Below are positions 42,166 through 50,847 of a DNA stretch of 64,000 nt, piece by piece. Source of the DNA: Streptomyces ochraceiscleroticus (GTDB lineage: Bacteria; Actinomycetota; Actinomycetes; Streptomycetales; Streptomycetaceae); assembly GCF_000720485.1 (NCBI RefSeq), contig NZ_JOAX01000003.1:1-64000 (forward strand). The letters are read 5' to 3'. Both the position numbers and the translations under genes were made by a program. Below the pieces are notes generated by a model. It was not told the origin of the DNA. It made no database searches and worked only from the letters and a program-made list of their open reading frames with translations. Numbering within the stretch: the first letter of the stretch is position 1; each line of letters starts with the position of its first letter.

Positions 42166-43092
42166 TCAGCTGCGGGTGAGCAGCGAGCGGGCGAAGAACG
42201 CGAGGTTCGCGGGACGCTCGGCCAGCCGGCGCATGAAGTAGCCGTACCAGTCGGTGCCGTAGGCGATGTAGACGCGCACGCGGTGGCCTTCGGCGGCGAG
42301 CCGGCGCTGCTCGTCGTCCCGGATGCCGTAGAGCATCTGGAACTCGTAGTCCTCGTTCTTGCGGCCGGCGCGGTAGGCGAGGTCCTGGGCGATGGCGACC
42401 ATGCGCGGGTCGTGCGACCCGACCATCGGGTAGCCCTCGCCCTCCATCAGGATCTTCAGACAGCGGACGTACGCCTTGTCCACCTCGGCCTTGTCCTGGA
42501 AGGCGACGGTGGCGGGCTCCTTGTACGCGCCCTTCACCAGCCTCACCCGCGAACCTTCCCCGGCCAGCGCGCGGCAGTCGTCCTCGGTACGGAAGAGGTA
42601 GGACTGCAGCACGGCGCCGGTCTGGGGGAAGCGTTCGCGCAGCTCGCCGAGGATGGCGAGAGTGGAGTCCACGGTGGTGTGGTCCTCCATGTCCAGGGTG
42701 ACGGTCGTGCCGATCGCGGCGGCGGCCTCGACGACCGGGGTGACGTTCTTCAGGGCCAGCTCGTGGCCGCCGGGCAGGGCCTGCCCGAAGGCGGAGAGCT
42801 TGACCGACATCTCGGCCCGGGTGCCGAGGCCGAGCGGCTTGAGGCCCTCGACCAGCTCCAGGTAGGCGTCGCGGTTGCGGAGCGCCTGCGCGGGGTCGGT
42901 GATGTCCTCACCCAGCACGTCCAGGGTGATCTCCAGGCCGGCGTCGGCCAGGGAGCGGACGGCGGGGACGGTGTCGCCCAGGGTCTCGCCCGCGATGAAG
43001 CGGTCGACGACGGAGCGGGTGACCGGCGCGGCCGAGACGAGACGGCGCATTTTGTCGCTGCGCGCAGCGGCGAGGATCACGGGACCCAGCAC
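42166..43092 (-). CDS. Proline dehydrogenase (monofunctional)
   Basis: A 308-residue FAD-dependent TIM-barrel enzyme oxidising proline to pyrroline-5-carboxylate. Family blocks present are LDVLGEDI, VSVKLSAFG, LDMEDHTTVDSTL, RLVKGAYKEP and the C-terminal RVYIAYGTDWYGYFMRRLAERPAN. The GTG at 43092 has GGAGG upstream. Unlike proteobacterial PutA it is a separate polypeptide from the P5C dehydrogenase, which follows as pruA. It is divergent from the putative regulator at 43295. Confidence 0.95.
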   Translation of the reverse strand: MLGPVILAAARSDKMRRLVSAAPVTRSVVDRFIAGETLGDTVPAVRSLADAGLEITLDVLGEDITDPAQALRNRDAYLELVEGLKPLGLGTRAEMSVKLSAFGQALPGGHELALKNVTPVVEAAAAIGTTVTLDMEDHTTVDSTLAILGELRERFPQTGAVLQSYLFRTEDDCRALAGEGSRVRLVKGAYKEPATVAFQDKAEVDKAYVRCLKILMEGEGYPMVGSHDPRMVAIAQDLAYRAGRKNEDYEFQMLYGIRDDEQRRLAAEGHRVRVYIAYGTDWYGYFMRRLAERPANLAFFARSLLTRS

Positions 43093-43230
43093 GGGACACC
43101 TCCACGGTTCACGGATGACAGATGCCGAGCGTGTCGGGCGCGCCGGCAGGTCGAGCCACCAGAAACGTAAGTTTCACGGTACGTCGGTAGCCATCGACAG
43201 CTGTCACGCCTTCGTGTCCGGCATCTCAGA

Positions 43231-43260
43231 CAGATGTATGAGAATGTGCCGTGACATCTG
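43231..43260. promoter_or_regulatory. Inverted repeat in the proline-catabolism divergent promoter
   Basis: CAGATGT (43231-43237) and ACATCTG (43254-43260) form a 7-bp dyad with a 16-base spacer. A second dyad, TCTCA/TGAGA, overlaps it. Site and spacing suit a PucR/PutR-type activator controlling the minus-strand proline genes. Confidence 0.45.
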
Positions 43261-43294
43261 ACGCAGAGGTGACCGGAGAGGAGCCAGGCGGCGC

Positions 43295-44545
43295 ATGCCA
43301 GGGGACTACGAGCAGCTGGTGGACGAGATCTCGGCGGCGCTCGGCGCGCCCGCGACGCTGGAGGACCGGGACTTCCGGCTGATCGCGTTCGGCGCGCACG
43401 AGGGCGACGACGACTCGATGATGGACCCGGTGCGGACCCGGTCGATCCTGCAGCGCCGGTCCACGGCCGCGGTCCGCGCCTGGTTCGAGGGGTTCGGCAT
43501 CGCCCGCGCCAAATCCGCGCTGCGCATCCCGCCGGACCCGGCCGCCGGGGTCTTCAAGGGCCGCATCTGTCTGCCCGTACGCCACCGGGGCATCGTGCAC
43601 GGGTACGTCTGGCTGCTGGACGACGGGCACCTCAGCAATCTGGAGCTGGGCGGGCGCGGCACGCCGCCCGATCCGCGCATCGAGCAGGCGATGGAGACCG
43701 CGGCACGGATCGGCGCGCTGCTCGCGGCGGAGGCCCGGGCCGGTGCCGAACTGGGCGATCTGCTGCGGGAGTTGCTGCTGAGCGGCGCGTCGGAGCGGCA
43801 GGCGGCGGCGGACGCCCTGCGGGACGCGCTGCGGCCGGGTGCGGACGAGGCGCCGCTCGCGCTGGTCGCCGTGGCGCCCTGGGACACCTCCGACACCGAC
43901 GCGGCGCCGCTGCCGGGCCTTCCGGGGCTGCTCGCGGCGAGCGCGATGCCGGGGGCGGCCGGGACGGCGGGGTCGGCGGGGTCGGACGAGCGCCCGGGCG
44001 GGCCGCCCGGCGCGGGCGCGCGGCAGGGCGCCGCCGGGCACACCCTCGCGGCCCTCGTGCGCCTGCGGACGGCCGGGGGGCTCGCGCCCGCGCACTCCGC
44101 CGCCGAGCACCTGCTGCGCTCGCCGCGTGCCGGGAGCGGCGCCGCCGCCGGCATCGGGGCACCGCGCGAGGGGCTGAGCGAGCTGCCCGGTGCCTGGCGG
44201 GAGGCGCTGGCCGCGGCCCGCTCGGCGCGCGCCGAGCCGCGGCTGGGCCCGGTCGCGCAGTGGGACGCCATCGGCGCGTACCGGCTGCTGACCGGCCTGC
44301 CGGCCACACAGTCCGATGAAACGATTCGCCCGCTGCTCTCCCCCGCCCACACCGAACTGGCGCGCACCGCCGAGGCGTTCCTGGACTGCGCGGGCCAGGC
44401 GAGCCGCACGGCCCAGGCCCTCGGCATCCACCGCCAGACGCTCTACTACCGCCTCGGCCGAGTCGAGAAGCTCACCGGCCTGGACCTGGACGAGGGCGCC
44501 GACCGCCTCCTGCTGCACATGGCGCTGAAGTCGGCACGGCTGTAA
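43295..44545 (+). CDS. PucR-family helix-turn-helix regulator, likely of proline catabolism
   Basis: A 416-residue regulator with an N-terminal sensory region (about 1-150), a CdaR/PucR-type middle domain, and a C-terminal Fis-like helix-turn-helix (HTH_30; QASRTAQALGIHRQTLYYRLGRVEKLTGLD, about residues 370-400). A Gly/Ala/Pro-rich insertion of about 60 residues in the middle is likely disordered. ATG 43295 has GGAGAGGAG upstream. Divergent placement next to proline dehydrogenase matches PutR-type activators described in actinobacteria, so proline-responsive activation is likely but inferred. Confidence 0.85.
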   Translation: MPGDYEQLVDEISAALGAPATLEDRDFRLIAFGAHEGDDDSMMDPVRTRSILQRRSTAAVRAWFEGFGIARAKSALRIPPDPAAGVFKGRICLPVRHRGIVHGYVWLLDDGHLSNLELGGRGTPPDPRIEQAMETAARIGALLAAEARAGAELGDLLRELLLSGASERQAAADALRDALRPGADEAPLALVAVAPWDTSDTDAAPLPGLPGLLAASAMPGAAGTAGSAGSDERPGGPPGAGARQGAAGHTLAALVRLRTAGGLAPAHSAAEHLLRSPRAGSGAAAGIGAPREGLSELPGAWREALAAARSARAEPRLGPVAQWDAIGAYRLLTGLPATQSDETIRPLLSPAHTELARTAEAFLDCAGQASRTAQALGIHRQTLYYRLGRVEKLTGLDLDEGADRLLLHMALKSARL

Positions 44546-44686
44546 GAGAGGCGTACGAACTGCGCCCCCGTGAGCACTGCCGGCCGAGGCCGATCACCAG
44601 CACTGTCCCGATTCCTCCGGCGCCCGCTTCTGTGTTCTTCTGGAGGAAGAGGGTGGAGGAAGAGGGCTCCTGGAAGGAGGAGCGCC

Positions 44687-45508
44687 ATGCTGCACATCCG
44701 CACCCTGGCCCCCGCGCCGGCGCAGTCCGGCAGCCTCCTGCCGCGGCGTGAGCTGGCTGCCGCGTGGACACTCATGGTCCTGCTCGCCGGCCTGGCATGG
44801 GTCCTCACCGTGGCCCAGTCCCGCGACATGGACGACATGGCCATGGAACCGGGCACGATGGGGCTGGCGCTGCCGCTCTTCCTGCTGCTGTGGGTGACCA
44901 TGATGGTGGCGATGATGTTCCCTTCGGTGGCCCCGGTGGCCATCGCCTGGGCGCGGGCGATCGGCCGGCAGTCGGCCGGCGCCACCCGCGCCGCGCGCGT
45001 CACCCAGTTCGCCGCGGGCTACCTGCTCTCCTGGACGGCATTCGGCCTGCTCGCCTACGGAGCGCTGGCGGCGACCGGGAAGCTGGTGGACAGCCATCCC
45101 GGTGCGGGTCGCTGGCTGGGCACCGCCGTCTTCCTGCTCGCGGGGCTGTCCCAGTTCGGGCCGCTGAAGCGCGTGTGCCTGCTGCACTGCCGGAACCCCC
45201 TGGCGCACCTGATCCGGTACGCGCACTTCCGGCCGTGGGCCCGGGATCTGCGCGTGGGCGCGCACCACGGGCTCTACTGCGTGGGCTGCTGCTGGGGCCT
45301 GATGATCGTCCTCATCCCGCTCGGCGTGATGAACGTGGCGGCCATGGCCGGGCTGGCGGCGGTGATCTTCTTGGAGAAGCTGTGGCGGTGGGGCCCGTGG
45401 CTCACCTGGGCGGTCGGCCTCGCTTTCCTGGTCCTGGCCGCACTCGCTCCCTTCCAGGACGGGCTGCTGCCCGGCCTGGAGATGCCCGAGCCCTCGATGA
45501 TGATGTAG
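44687..45508 (+). CDS. DUF2182 metal-binding-type integral membrane protein
   Basis: A 273-residue membrane protein with seven or eight hydrophobic segments. Its hallmarks are a Met-rich block (MDDMAMEPGTMG, then VTMMVAMMFPSVAP) and a Cys/Met-rich block (GLYCVGCCWGLMIVL), consistent with soft-metal binding. ATG 44687 has AAGGAGG upstream. It is followed by a DUF1326 gene, its near-constant partner in bacteria. The role is unproven; copper or other soft-metal handling is a reasonable hypothesis. The region around its stop codon is tandemly duplicated. Confidence 0.88.
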   Translation: MLHIRTLAPAPAQSGSLLPRRELAAAWTLMVLLAGLAWVLTVAQSRDMDDMAMEPGTMGLALPLFLLLWVTMMVAMMFPSVAPVAIAWARAIGRQSAGATRAARVTQFAAGYLLSWTAFGLLAYGALAATGKLVDSHPGAGRWLGTAVFLLAGLSQFGPLKRVCLLHCRNPLAHLIRYAHFRPWARDLRVGAHHGLYCVGCCWGLMIVLIPLGVMNVAAMAGLAAVIFLEKLWRWGPWLTWAVGLAFLVLAALAPFQDGLLPGLEMPEPSMMM

Positions 45509-45564
45509 CCACTCGCTTCCCGGCCTGGAGATGTCCGAGCACTCGATGATGTAGCCGCTCGCTT
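45470..45564. repeat. Tandem duplication around the DUF2182 stop codon
   Basis: Copy 1 (45470-45518) includes the last codons and the stop. Copy 2 (45519-45564) repeats it with three substitutions and one fewer ATG triplet. The end of the membrane protein is thus duplicated just outside the gene. Confidence 0.85.
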
Positions 45565-45683
45565 CCCGGGCCGACGAGGCGCACGATGGAAGGTGCAGGC
45601 CGTTCGCGATCCCGGGAGCGGCTCGGGACACGGTCTCGCCACTCCACGTGAGCTCCCATCGGCTCGACGGGGAGGGAAGCGAC

Positions 45684-46346
45684 ATGACTGAACAGGTCAC
45701 TACCGACACACGCTGGCATCTGGCCGGCGACTGGTTCGATGTATGCAAGTGCGCCATTCCGTGCCCCTGCACGTTCGCGCAGCCCCCCACCTACGGCGAC
45801 TGCGAAGGAGTGCTGGCCTGGCACATCCGGGAAGGCACCTTCGGCGACGTACGGCTCGACGATCTCAACGTGGTGATGCTCGGCTCCTTTGTCGGCAACC
45901 CCTGGGCCCGCGAGCACACCGACGCGTACGCCGCGGTCTTCTTCGACGAGCGCGCCGACGACCGGCAGCGCGCCGCCCTCCAGAGCATCTTCGGCGGTGA
46001 GGCGGGCGGATGGCCCGCAGAGTTCGGCGAGATGTTCGGCCCCGAGATGCGGGGCATGGAGTTCGCTCCCATACGGATCGAGGTCGACGAGGACCTGGCC
46101 TCATGGCGCGCCGAGATCCCCGGGCGGGTCTCTGCAAGCGCAGAGGCGCTGACCGGGCCGACCACCCCGGACGGGGCACGGGTACAGGTGCACAACGCGC
46201 CGGGCGCCGAGGTCGGGCCGGGCCAGGTCGCCACCTGGGGACGGGCCACCACCGACCGCGCCGACGCGTACGGCTTCTCCTGGGACCGCTCCGGGAAGTC
46301 GAGCAAGCACTTCCCCTTCGACTGGAGCGGGGGCCCGGCCGCCTAG
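45684..46346 (+). CDS. DUF1326 protein
   Basis: A 220-residue soluble protein with the signature Cys cluster CKCAIPCPC at residues 21-29 and a conserved GDCEGVLAWHI. ATG 45684 follows GGAGGGA. DUF1326 genes sit beside DUF2182 membrane proteins across phyla, as here (175 bases downstream), implying a joint function. The closely spaced cysteines could bind copper, zinc or a cluster. No enzyme activity can be deduced. Confidence 0.9.
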   Translation: MTEQVTTDTRWHLAGDWFDVCKCAIPCPCTFAQPPTYGDCEGVLAWHIREGTFGDVRLDDLNVVMLGSFVGNPWAREHTDAYAAVFFDERADDRQRAALQSIFGGEAGGWPAEFGEMFGPEMRGMEFAPIRIEVDEDLASWRAEIPGRVSASAEALTGPTTPDGARVQVHNAPGAEVGPGQVATWGRATTDRADAYGFSWDRSGKSSKHFPFDWSGGPAA

Positions 46347-46444
46347 CGGCTGCGGCGCCCCGGCCGGACCGGGCGCCGCACCGGAAACACCGGCTTCATC
46401 TTGCACGTATGCGTGGGTAACACGGCCTTCCTAGTGTCCCCGCC

Positions 46445-48118
46445 ATGGACACAGGCCTGTACACCGAGGCGGACACCGCGCCGGCCCCGCCGCGCACCGG
46501 CCGGGCGGAGAACGACCAGGCCGCGAAGGAGACGCTGGAGGACTACACCCTCCGCTTCGCGCCACGCAGTTACCGGCGCTGGACGCCGATGGTCGTGGCG
46601 ACCACCGCGCTGGGCGGGATCGCCTATCTGGCCGACTTCTCCATCGGCGCGGGCATCGGCCTCGCGCACGGCACCGGGAACGCGCTGGCCGCGATCCTGG
46701 TCGCGGCCGCGGTCATCTTCGTGACCGGCTTCCCGCTCGCGTACTACGGAGCGCGCTACAACATCGACCTGGACCTGATCACCCGCGGCTCTGGCTTCGG
46801 GTACTACGGCTCGGTCCTGACCAGCGTCATCTTCGCCAGCTTCACCTTCATCTTCTTCGCCACCGAGGGCTCGATCATGGCGCAGGGGCTGAAGCTCGGC
46901 CTCGGCCTGCCGCTCTGGCTGGGGTATCTCGTCTCCACCCTCCTGGTGATCCCGCTGGTCGTGTACGGCATGAAGGCGCTCAGCAAGCTCCAGGTGTGGA
47001 CGACACCGGTCTGGCTGCTGCTGATGGTCGGCCCGCTGGCCTACCTGGTCGCCACCGACCCCGGTACCGTGCACCGCTTCCTGGCGTACCCGGGCACCGG
47101 CGGCGACGGCGGCCTCAACACCGCCTCGGTACTGCTCGGCGCGGGCGTGTGCCTGTCGCTGATCGCGCAGATCGGCGAGCAGATCGACTATCTGCGGTTC
47201 ATGCCGCCCAAGACCCGGGAGAACCGGCGCAGTTGGTGGACCGCCGTGATCATGGCGGGCCCCGGCTGGGTGGTGCTCGGCGCACTCAAGCAGGCCGCCG
47301 GCATCTTCCTCGCGGTCTACGCGCTGGCCAAGGTCGCCCCGGCGGCCGCCGCCGAGCCGATCCAGCAGTTCAAGGGCGCCTTCGACGCGATGCTGCCGCC
47401 CTGGCTCGTGCTCCCCCTCGCCGTGGTCCTCGTCGTGATCAGCCAGATCAAGATCAATGTGACCAACGCCTACTCCGGCTCGCTGGCCTGGACGAACTCC
47501 TTCACCCGGGTCACCAGGCGCTACCCCGGCCGGATGGTCTTCGTGCTCGCCAACCTCGGCATCGCGCTGATCCTGATGGAAGCCGACATGTTCAGCTTCC
47601 TCAACGCCGTACTGGGCTTCTACTCGAACTGCGCCATCGCCTGGATCGTCACGGTCGCCACCGACATCATGGTCAACAAGTACCTGCTGAAGCTCTCCCC
47701 GCACGCCCCCGAATTCCGCCGGGGCATGCTGTACGCGGTCAACCCCGTCGGCGTGGTGGCCTTCACCGCCGCCTCCGGCCTGTCGATCGCGATGTACTTC
47801 CACGCCCTCGGCGACACCCTGCAGCCGTACTCCCCGGTCGCCGCCGCCGTCCTCGCCTTCGTCCTCACCCCGCTGATGGCCGTGGTCACCAAGGGCAGGT
47901 ACTACCTGCGGCGGACCGCCGACGGGATCGCCGAACCCCTGCTGGACGCGGACGGCAACCCGAGCGCGCACACGTACACCTGTCACGTCTGCCGACAGGA
48001 ATTCGAGCGCCCCGACGTGGCCGCCTGCCCGGCCCACGACGCCGTGGTCTGCTCGCTGTGCCTGAGCACCGACCGCACCGGCGCGCACGTCCTGCCCGCG
48101 GCGCCCGCGGGCGCCTGA
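46445..48118 (+). CDS. NCS1-like purine permease with C-terminal zinc-finger-like domain
   Basis: A 557-residue protein. Residues about 40-490 form a 12-segment permease of the purine-cytosine permease family (DLITRGSGFGYYGSV, SQIKINVTNAYSGSLAW). After the last helix (about residue 485) comes a cytoplasmic tail containing CHVC near 514 and then a CPAH...CSLC set, arranged as a compact zinc-binding module. From memory, similar Cys modules occur in permease-linked sensor kinases and adenylate cyclases, so this may be a stand-alone receiver half of such a transporter-sensor. ATG 46445 lies just after the DUF1326 gene, which may be coincidental. Substrate unknown. Confidence 0.85.
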   Translation: MDTGLYTEADTAPAPPRTGRAENDQAAKETLEDYTLRFAPRSYRRWTPMVVATTALGGIAYLADFSIGAGIGLAHGTGNALAAILVAAAVIFVTGFPLAYYGARYNIDLDLITRGSGFGYYGSVLTSVIFASFTFIFFATEGSIMAQGLKLGLGLPLWLGYLVSTLLVIPLVVYGMKALSKLQVWTTPVWLLLMVGPLAYLVATDPGTVHRFLAYPGTGGDGGLNTASVLLGAGVCLSLIAQIGEQIDYLRFMPPKTRENRRSWWTAVIMAGPGWVVLGALKQAAGIFLAVYALAKVAPAAAAEPIQQFKGAFDAMLPPWLVLPLAVVLVVISQIKINVTNAYSGSLAWTNSFTRVTRRYPGRMVFVLANLGIALILMEADMFSFLNAVLGFYSNCAIAWIVTVATDIMVNKYLLKLSPHAPEFRRGMLYAVNPVGVVAFTAASGLSIAMYFHALGDTLQPYSPVAAAVLAFVLTPLMAVVTKGRYYLRRTADGIAEPLLDADGNPSAHTYTCHVCRQEFERPDVAACPAHDAVVCSLCLSTDRTGAHVLPAAPAGA

Positions 48119-48149
48119 CCCCACCGCGTACCCCCGCGTACGCGAAAAA

Positions 48150-48185
48150 GCGACGCCTGCCCGTGCTGAACCGGGCAGGCGTCGC
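48150..48185. terminator. Terminator between permease and the DUF2382 gene
   Basis: A 14-bp stem (GCGACGCCTGCCCG and complement) with an 8-base loop between converging genes. Confidence 0.85.
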
Positions 48186-48221
48186 GTGATCGTGTGCGGC
48201 GAGCGGAGAACCGCCCATGGG

Positions 48222-49250
48222 TCACCAGGTGTGCCCCGTGTCCTCCTCGCCGGTCTCCTTGATTCCCTTGCGGCCGGTGCGGTCCGTGGGGTCCTTGGGG
48301 CCCGTCCGGCCTGTGGGGCCCGTCCGGCCCGTGCGGGTGGCCGGGTCCACGCCGTCGTCGAACTCGAGCTGCTCCCGGCGGACCTCGGTCGACACCTCCT
48401 GCTGCTCGGTGACCCGGTCGGTCTCCAGCCGGACCCGCTCGTAGGGCCGCGTCTCCTTGCGGATCACGGGCTCCTCGCGGTGCAGCGTGATGTCGTACTC
48501 GCCGTCCTCCAGGTTCACGGGAGTGCCACGGCTGCGCCGGGCCTCCTCGTCGGAGATCGGCTCGCGGGTGAGACGGGCCTCCTCGTGGCTGACCGGCACG
48601 GTCCGGCTCACGTTCTCGGTCACCACGTGCTTCCGCAGATGCGCGTGGCCGCTCTCGTGCTCCTCGACACCGAACTCGGCGCGCTCCTCCGAGAGCGTCA
48701 TCTCGGGGTTCTGCTCCTTACGGGACCGCTGGTCCGTGTCCGTCGGACCGCCGCGGGACATGGCCATCTGCCCGGCGCCCGCGCCGGCCAGCGGCCGGTC
48801 GGCGTCGGGGCGGGTGTTCTGCCCGGCCATCCCGGCCGCACCCGCGGTGCCCATGCCGCCGGCGGCGGCTGCGGTACCCATACCTCCGGCCTGCCCCGTG
48901 CCCGTGTCGCGGCCCATGCCGCCCCGGCCCGATCGGGTCAGACCGTAGTGCCGGTACAGACGCTCCTCCTCCGACGGTTCGAGGTGACCGTCGGCGTCCA
49001 TCCGCGGAGCGTCCTTGATCTGGTCCTTGGTGTGCGGAACACGGATCGCGTCGTCCACCCGCGTGCAGCCGGCCAGCGGGACGAAGGTCTCCTTCGTCCC
49101 GAACAACCCCGTGCGCACCGTGATCCACTCCGGCTCATTGGTGGCGTCGTCCCGGTAGACCTGCTGGACAGTGCCGACCTTCGCGCCGTCCGCATCGATC
49201 ACGTTCAGCCCGGCCAGGTCATGAGGGGTGTCACCCAGAGGTGCATTCAT
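48222..49250 (-). CDS. PRC-barrel and DUF2382 domain protein
   Basis: A 342-residue soluble protein. The N-terminal PRC-barrel covers about residues 8-85 (LAGLNVIDADGAKVGTVQQVY). A Gly/Ala/Met-rich linker follows (about 110-165), then DUF2382 (about 180-290, MTLSEERAEFGVEEHESGHA, with repeated charged beta-hairpins such as VIRKETRPYERVRLETD). The tail carries repeated GRTGPTGRTGP units. ATG 49250 has AAGGAGA upstream. Such proteins are usually stress- or osmotically induced; molecular role unknown. Confidence 0.87.
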   Translation of the reverse strand: MNAPLGDTPHDLAGLNVIDADGAKVGTVQQVYRDDATNEPEWITVRTGLFGTKETFVPLAGCTRVDDAIRVPHTKDQIKDAPRMDADGHLEPSEEERLYRHYGLTRSGRGGMGRDTGTGQAGGMGTAAAAGGMGTAGAAGMAGQNTRPDADRPLAGAGAGQMAMSRGGPTDTDQRSRKEQNPEMTLSEERAEFGVEEHESGHAHLRKHVVTENVSRTVPVSHEEARLTREPISDEEARRSRGTPVNLEDGEYDITLHREEPVIRKETRPYERVRLETDRVTEQQEVSTEVRREQLEFDDGVDPATRTGRTGPTGRTGPKDPTDRTGRKGIKETGEEDTGHTW

Positions 49251-49467
49251 GGCGTCTCTCCTTTCGCGCGCGCCTGCAGGAGAGGCACGCACCACTCCAT
49301 TGCGCACCCCATGGGGCCGCGCAGCGAGTCGGGAGCACACCGGCCGGGCTCCGGCTACCGGTCCGGACCGGGCCCGAAGCCGCTCGTGGGGGCGGAGCGC
49401 GGCACCGGCCGGTGCGGCGCCCCACCCCCCGGCACTACTCCATTCGGGTGACGACGCCCGTCCGGGC

Positions 49468-49851
49468 TCAGCTCCCGCTGCCGTACGGGCGGGTGATCAG
49501 CTCCATGTAGTGGCCGTCCGGGTCGGGGAAGTACACACCGCGGCCGCCGTCGTTGGTGTTGATCTCGCCGGGGCGGGTGCGGTGCGGGTCGGCCCAGTAC
49601 GCCAGCCCCAGCCCCTTGATCCGGTCGAAGCTGCGGGTGAACTCGTCCTCACTGATCAGGAATGCGTAGTGCTGCGGGGTGATCTCGCCGCTGTCCTGCG
49701 CGAAGTCGAGGGTGACCCCGTTGTCCATCACCACGGGCAGGAAGGGTCCGAACTCGGGCTGCACCTTCAGCCCGAGAATGTCCGCGAGGAACTTCGCCGA
49801 CTTCTCCCGGTCGCTGGCGTGGACGATCGTGTGGTTCAGCTCAACTGCCAT
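49468..49851 (-). CDS. VOC/glyoxalase superfamily protein
   Basis: A 127-residue single-module vicinal-oxygen-chelate protein (LNHTIVHASDREKSAKFLADILGL at the start, GRGVYFPDPDGHYMELITRP at the end). The metal-ligand residues H in the first strand and E in YMELI are present. ATG 49851 has GGGAGG upstream. Members include glyoxalases, dioxygenases and resistance proteins; no specific activity is assignable. Confidence 0.88.
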   Translation of the reverse strand: MAVELNHTIVHASDREKSAKFLADILGLKVQPEFGPFLPVVMDNGVTLDFAQDSGEITPQHYAFLISEDEFTRSFDRIKGLGLAYWADPHRTRPGEINTNDGGRGVYFPDPDGHYMELITRPYGSGS

Positions 49852-49983
49852 GACATACCTCCCGTTTGATGCCCCGATCCTAGGAGGCGGGGGCGGCAGG
49901 GCGTATCGTCCGTAGGGCTTAGGCCGGGGGCCGGAGGGGGCTCGGTCCCCCGATCCCTGGCAGGGCCCCCGCCCACGATTCCC

Positions 49984-50069
49984 GGCAGGGCCCCTCCCTC
50001 TCCCCAGCCAGCGGAGAAGCCCCTGGCAAGGCCCCCTCCCCCGCCCTCGACCACACATACCGCGAAGTT
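49984..50069. repeat. Left part of the interrupted dispersed repeat
   Basis: Matches the left part of 25223-25369 (GGCAGGGCCCCTCCCTCTCC through GAAGTT). The match stops where IS-derived sequence begins. Confidence 0.7.
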
Positions 50070-50078
50070 GACTTCCGC

Positions 50079-50100
50079 TCTCCGGCCTAAAGGCCGGAGA
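50079..50100. other. IS605-type end hairpin
   Basis: TCTCCGGCCT-AA-AGGCCGGAGA, a perfect 10-bp dyad overlapping the 3' end of tnpB. IS200/IS605 elements carry such subterminal hairpins for recognition by TnpA, and this end also encodes the 3' part of the TnpB guide RNA. Confidence 0.65.
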
Positions 50101-50803
50101 TTCCTACCACGGTCGGCTGACCGTCTCGGTGGGTTCCTGTTTCATCGCGCTGTGCCGGGACGCGTCCCGGTCTTACCCGCGCTCCGCAGGCTGACACCGC
50201 CAGTCCGGCGGCCTTGGCGATGTTGACCGCCGCGTTGATGTCCCGGTCCAGGACGGCCCCGCACGCCTCACACGTCCATACACGGATGTGCAGGGGCTTG
50301 GGGGCCGCATCCTTGATCACGGTCACCGTGGCCGGGGTCGAGGGCAGAGCGCGGGACCACTTCACCCGCACCTCCCCGATCTTCGGAAACGACAGGTCTC
50401 CACCGGCCGTGATCTTTCAGCGGGCGTTGGCGGTGAACCGTACGGCCTGCCGGTTGTCCTTGCGGGACTTGAACCGGGGTGCCCCCACGCGAGGGCGCTT
50501 GCCCTTGAGGCCGTTGAAGAAGTTCCGGTACGCGGTGTCCAGGTCCCGAAGGGACTGTTGGAGTACCACGGCGGAGACCTCGCCGAGCCAGGCGCGTTCC
50601 TCGGTCTTCTTCGCCTCGGTGATCAGCAGCTTCGACAGGTCCCCGATCTTCGGAAACGGCACTCCCTCGGCGCGGGCGGTCTCACGGGCCCGGAGGGCGT
50701 CGTTGAAGACCACCCGAGCGCACCCGAACGCCCTGGCCAGCGCAGAACGCTGAGGACCGTTCGGGTACAAGCAGAAGGCGTAACGCAACTGCACGCCGAT
50801 CAC
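50087..50803 (-). pseudogene. tnpB remnant (RuvC-type RNA-guided nuclease family), core deleted
   Basis: About 239 codons of a gene that normally has about 380-400. The N-terminal part (LRYAFCLYPNGPQRSALARAF, WLGEVSAVVLQQSLRDLDTA, FFNGLKGKRPRVGAPRFKSR) ends at a TGA at 50419-50417, in frame with a continuation PKIGEVRVKWSR. That continuation then jumps from VTVIKDA to PKPLHIRVWTC. The jump removes RuvC I, RuvC II and the first zinc-finger Cys pair. The second Cys pair (CEAC) and RuvC III (DRDINAA) remain. It cannot encode an active nuclease. Confidence 0.85.
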
Positions 50804-50847
50804 CGTACTGCAGTTGGTTTATGGCTGACATGCAGAACATCAGGACT

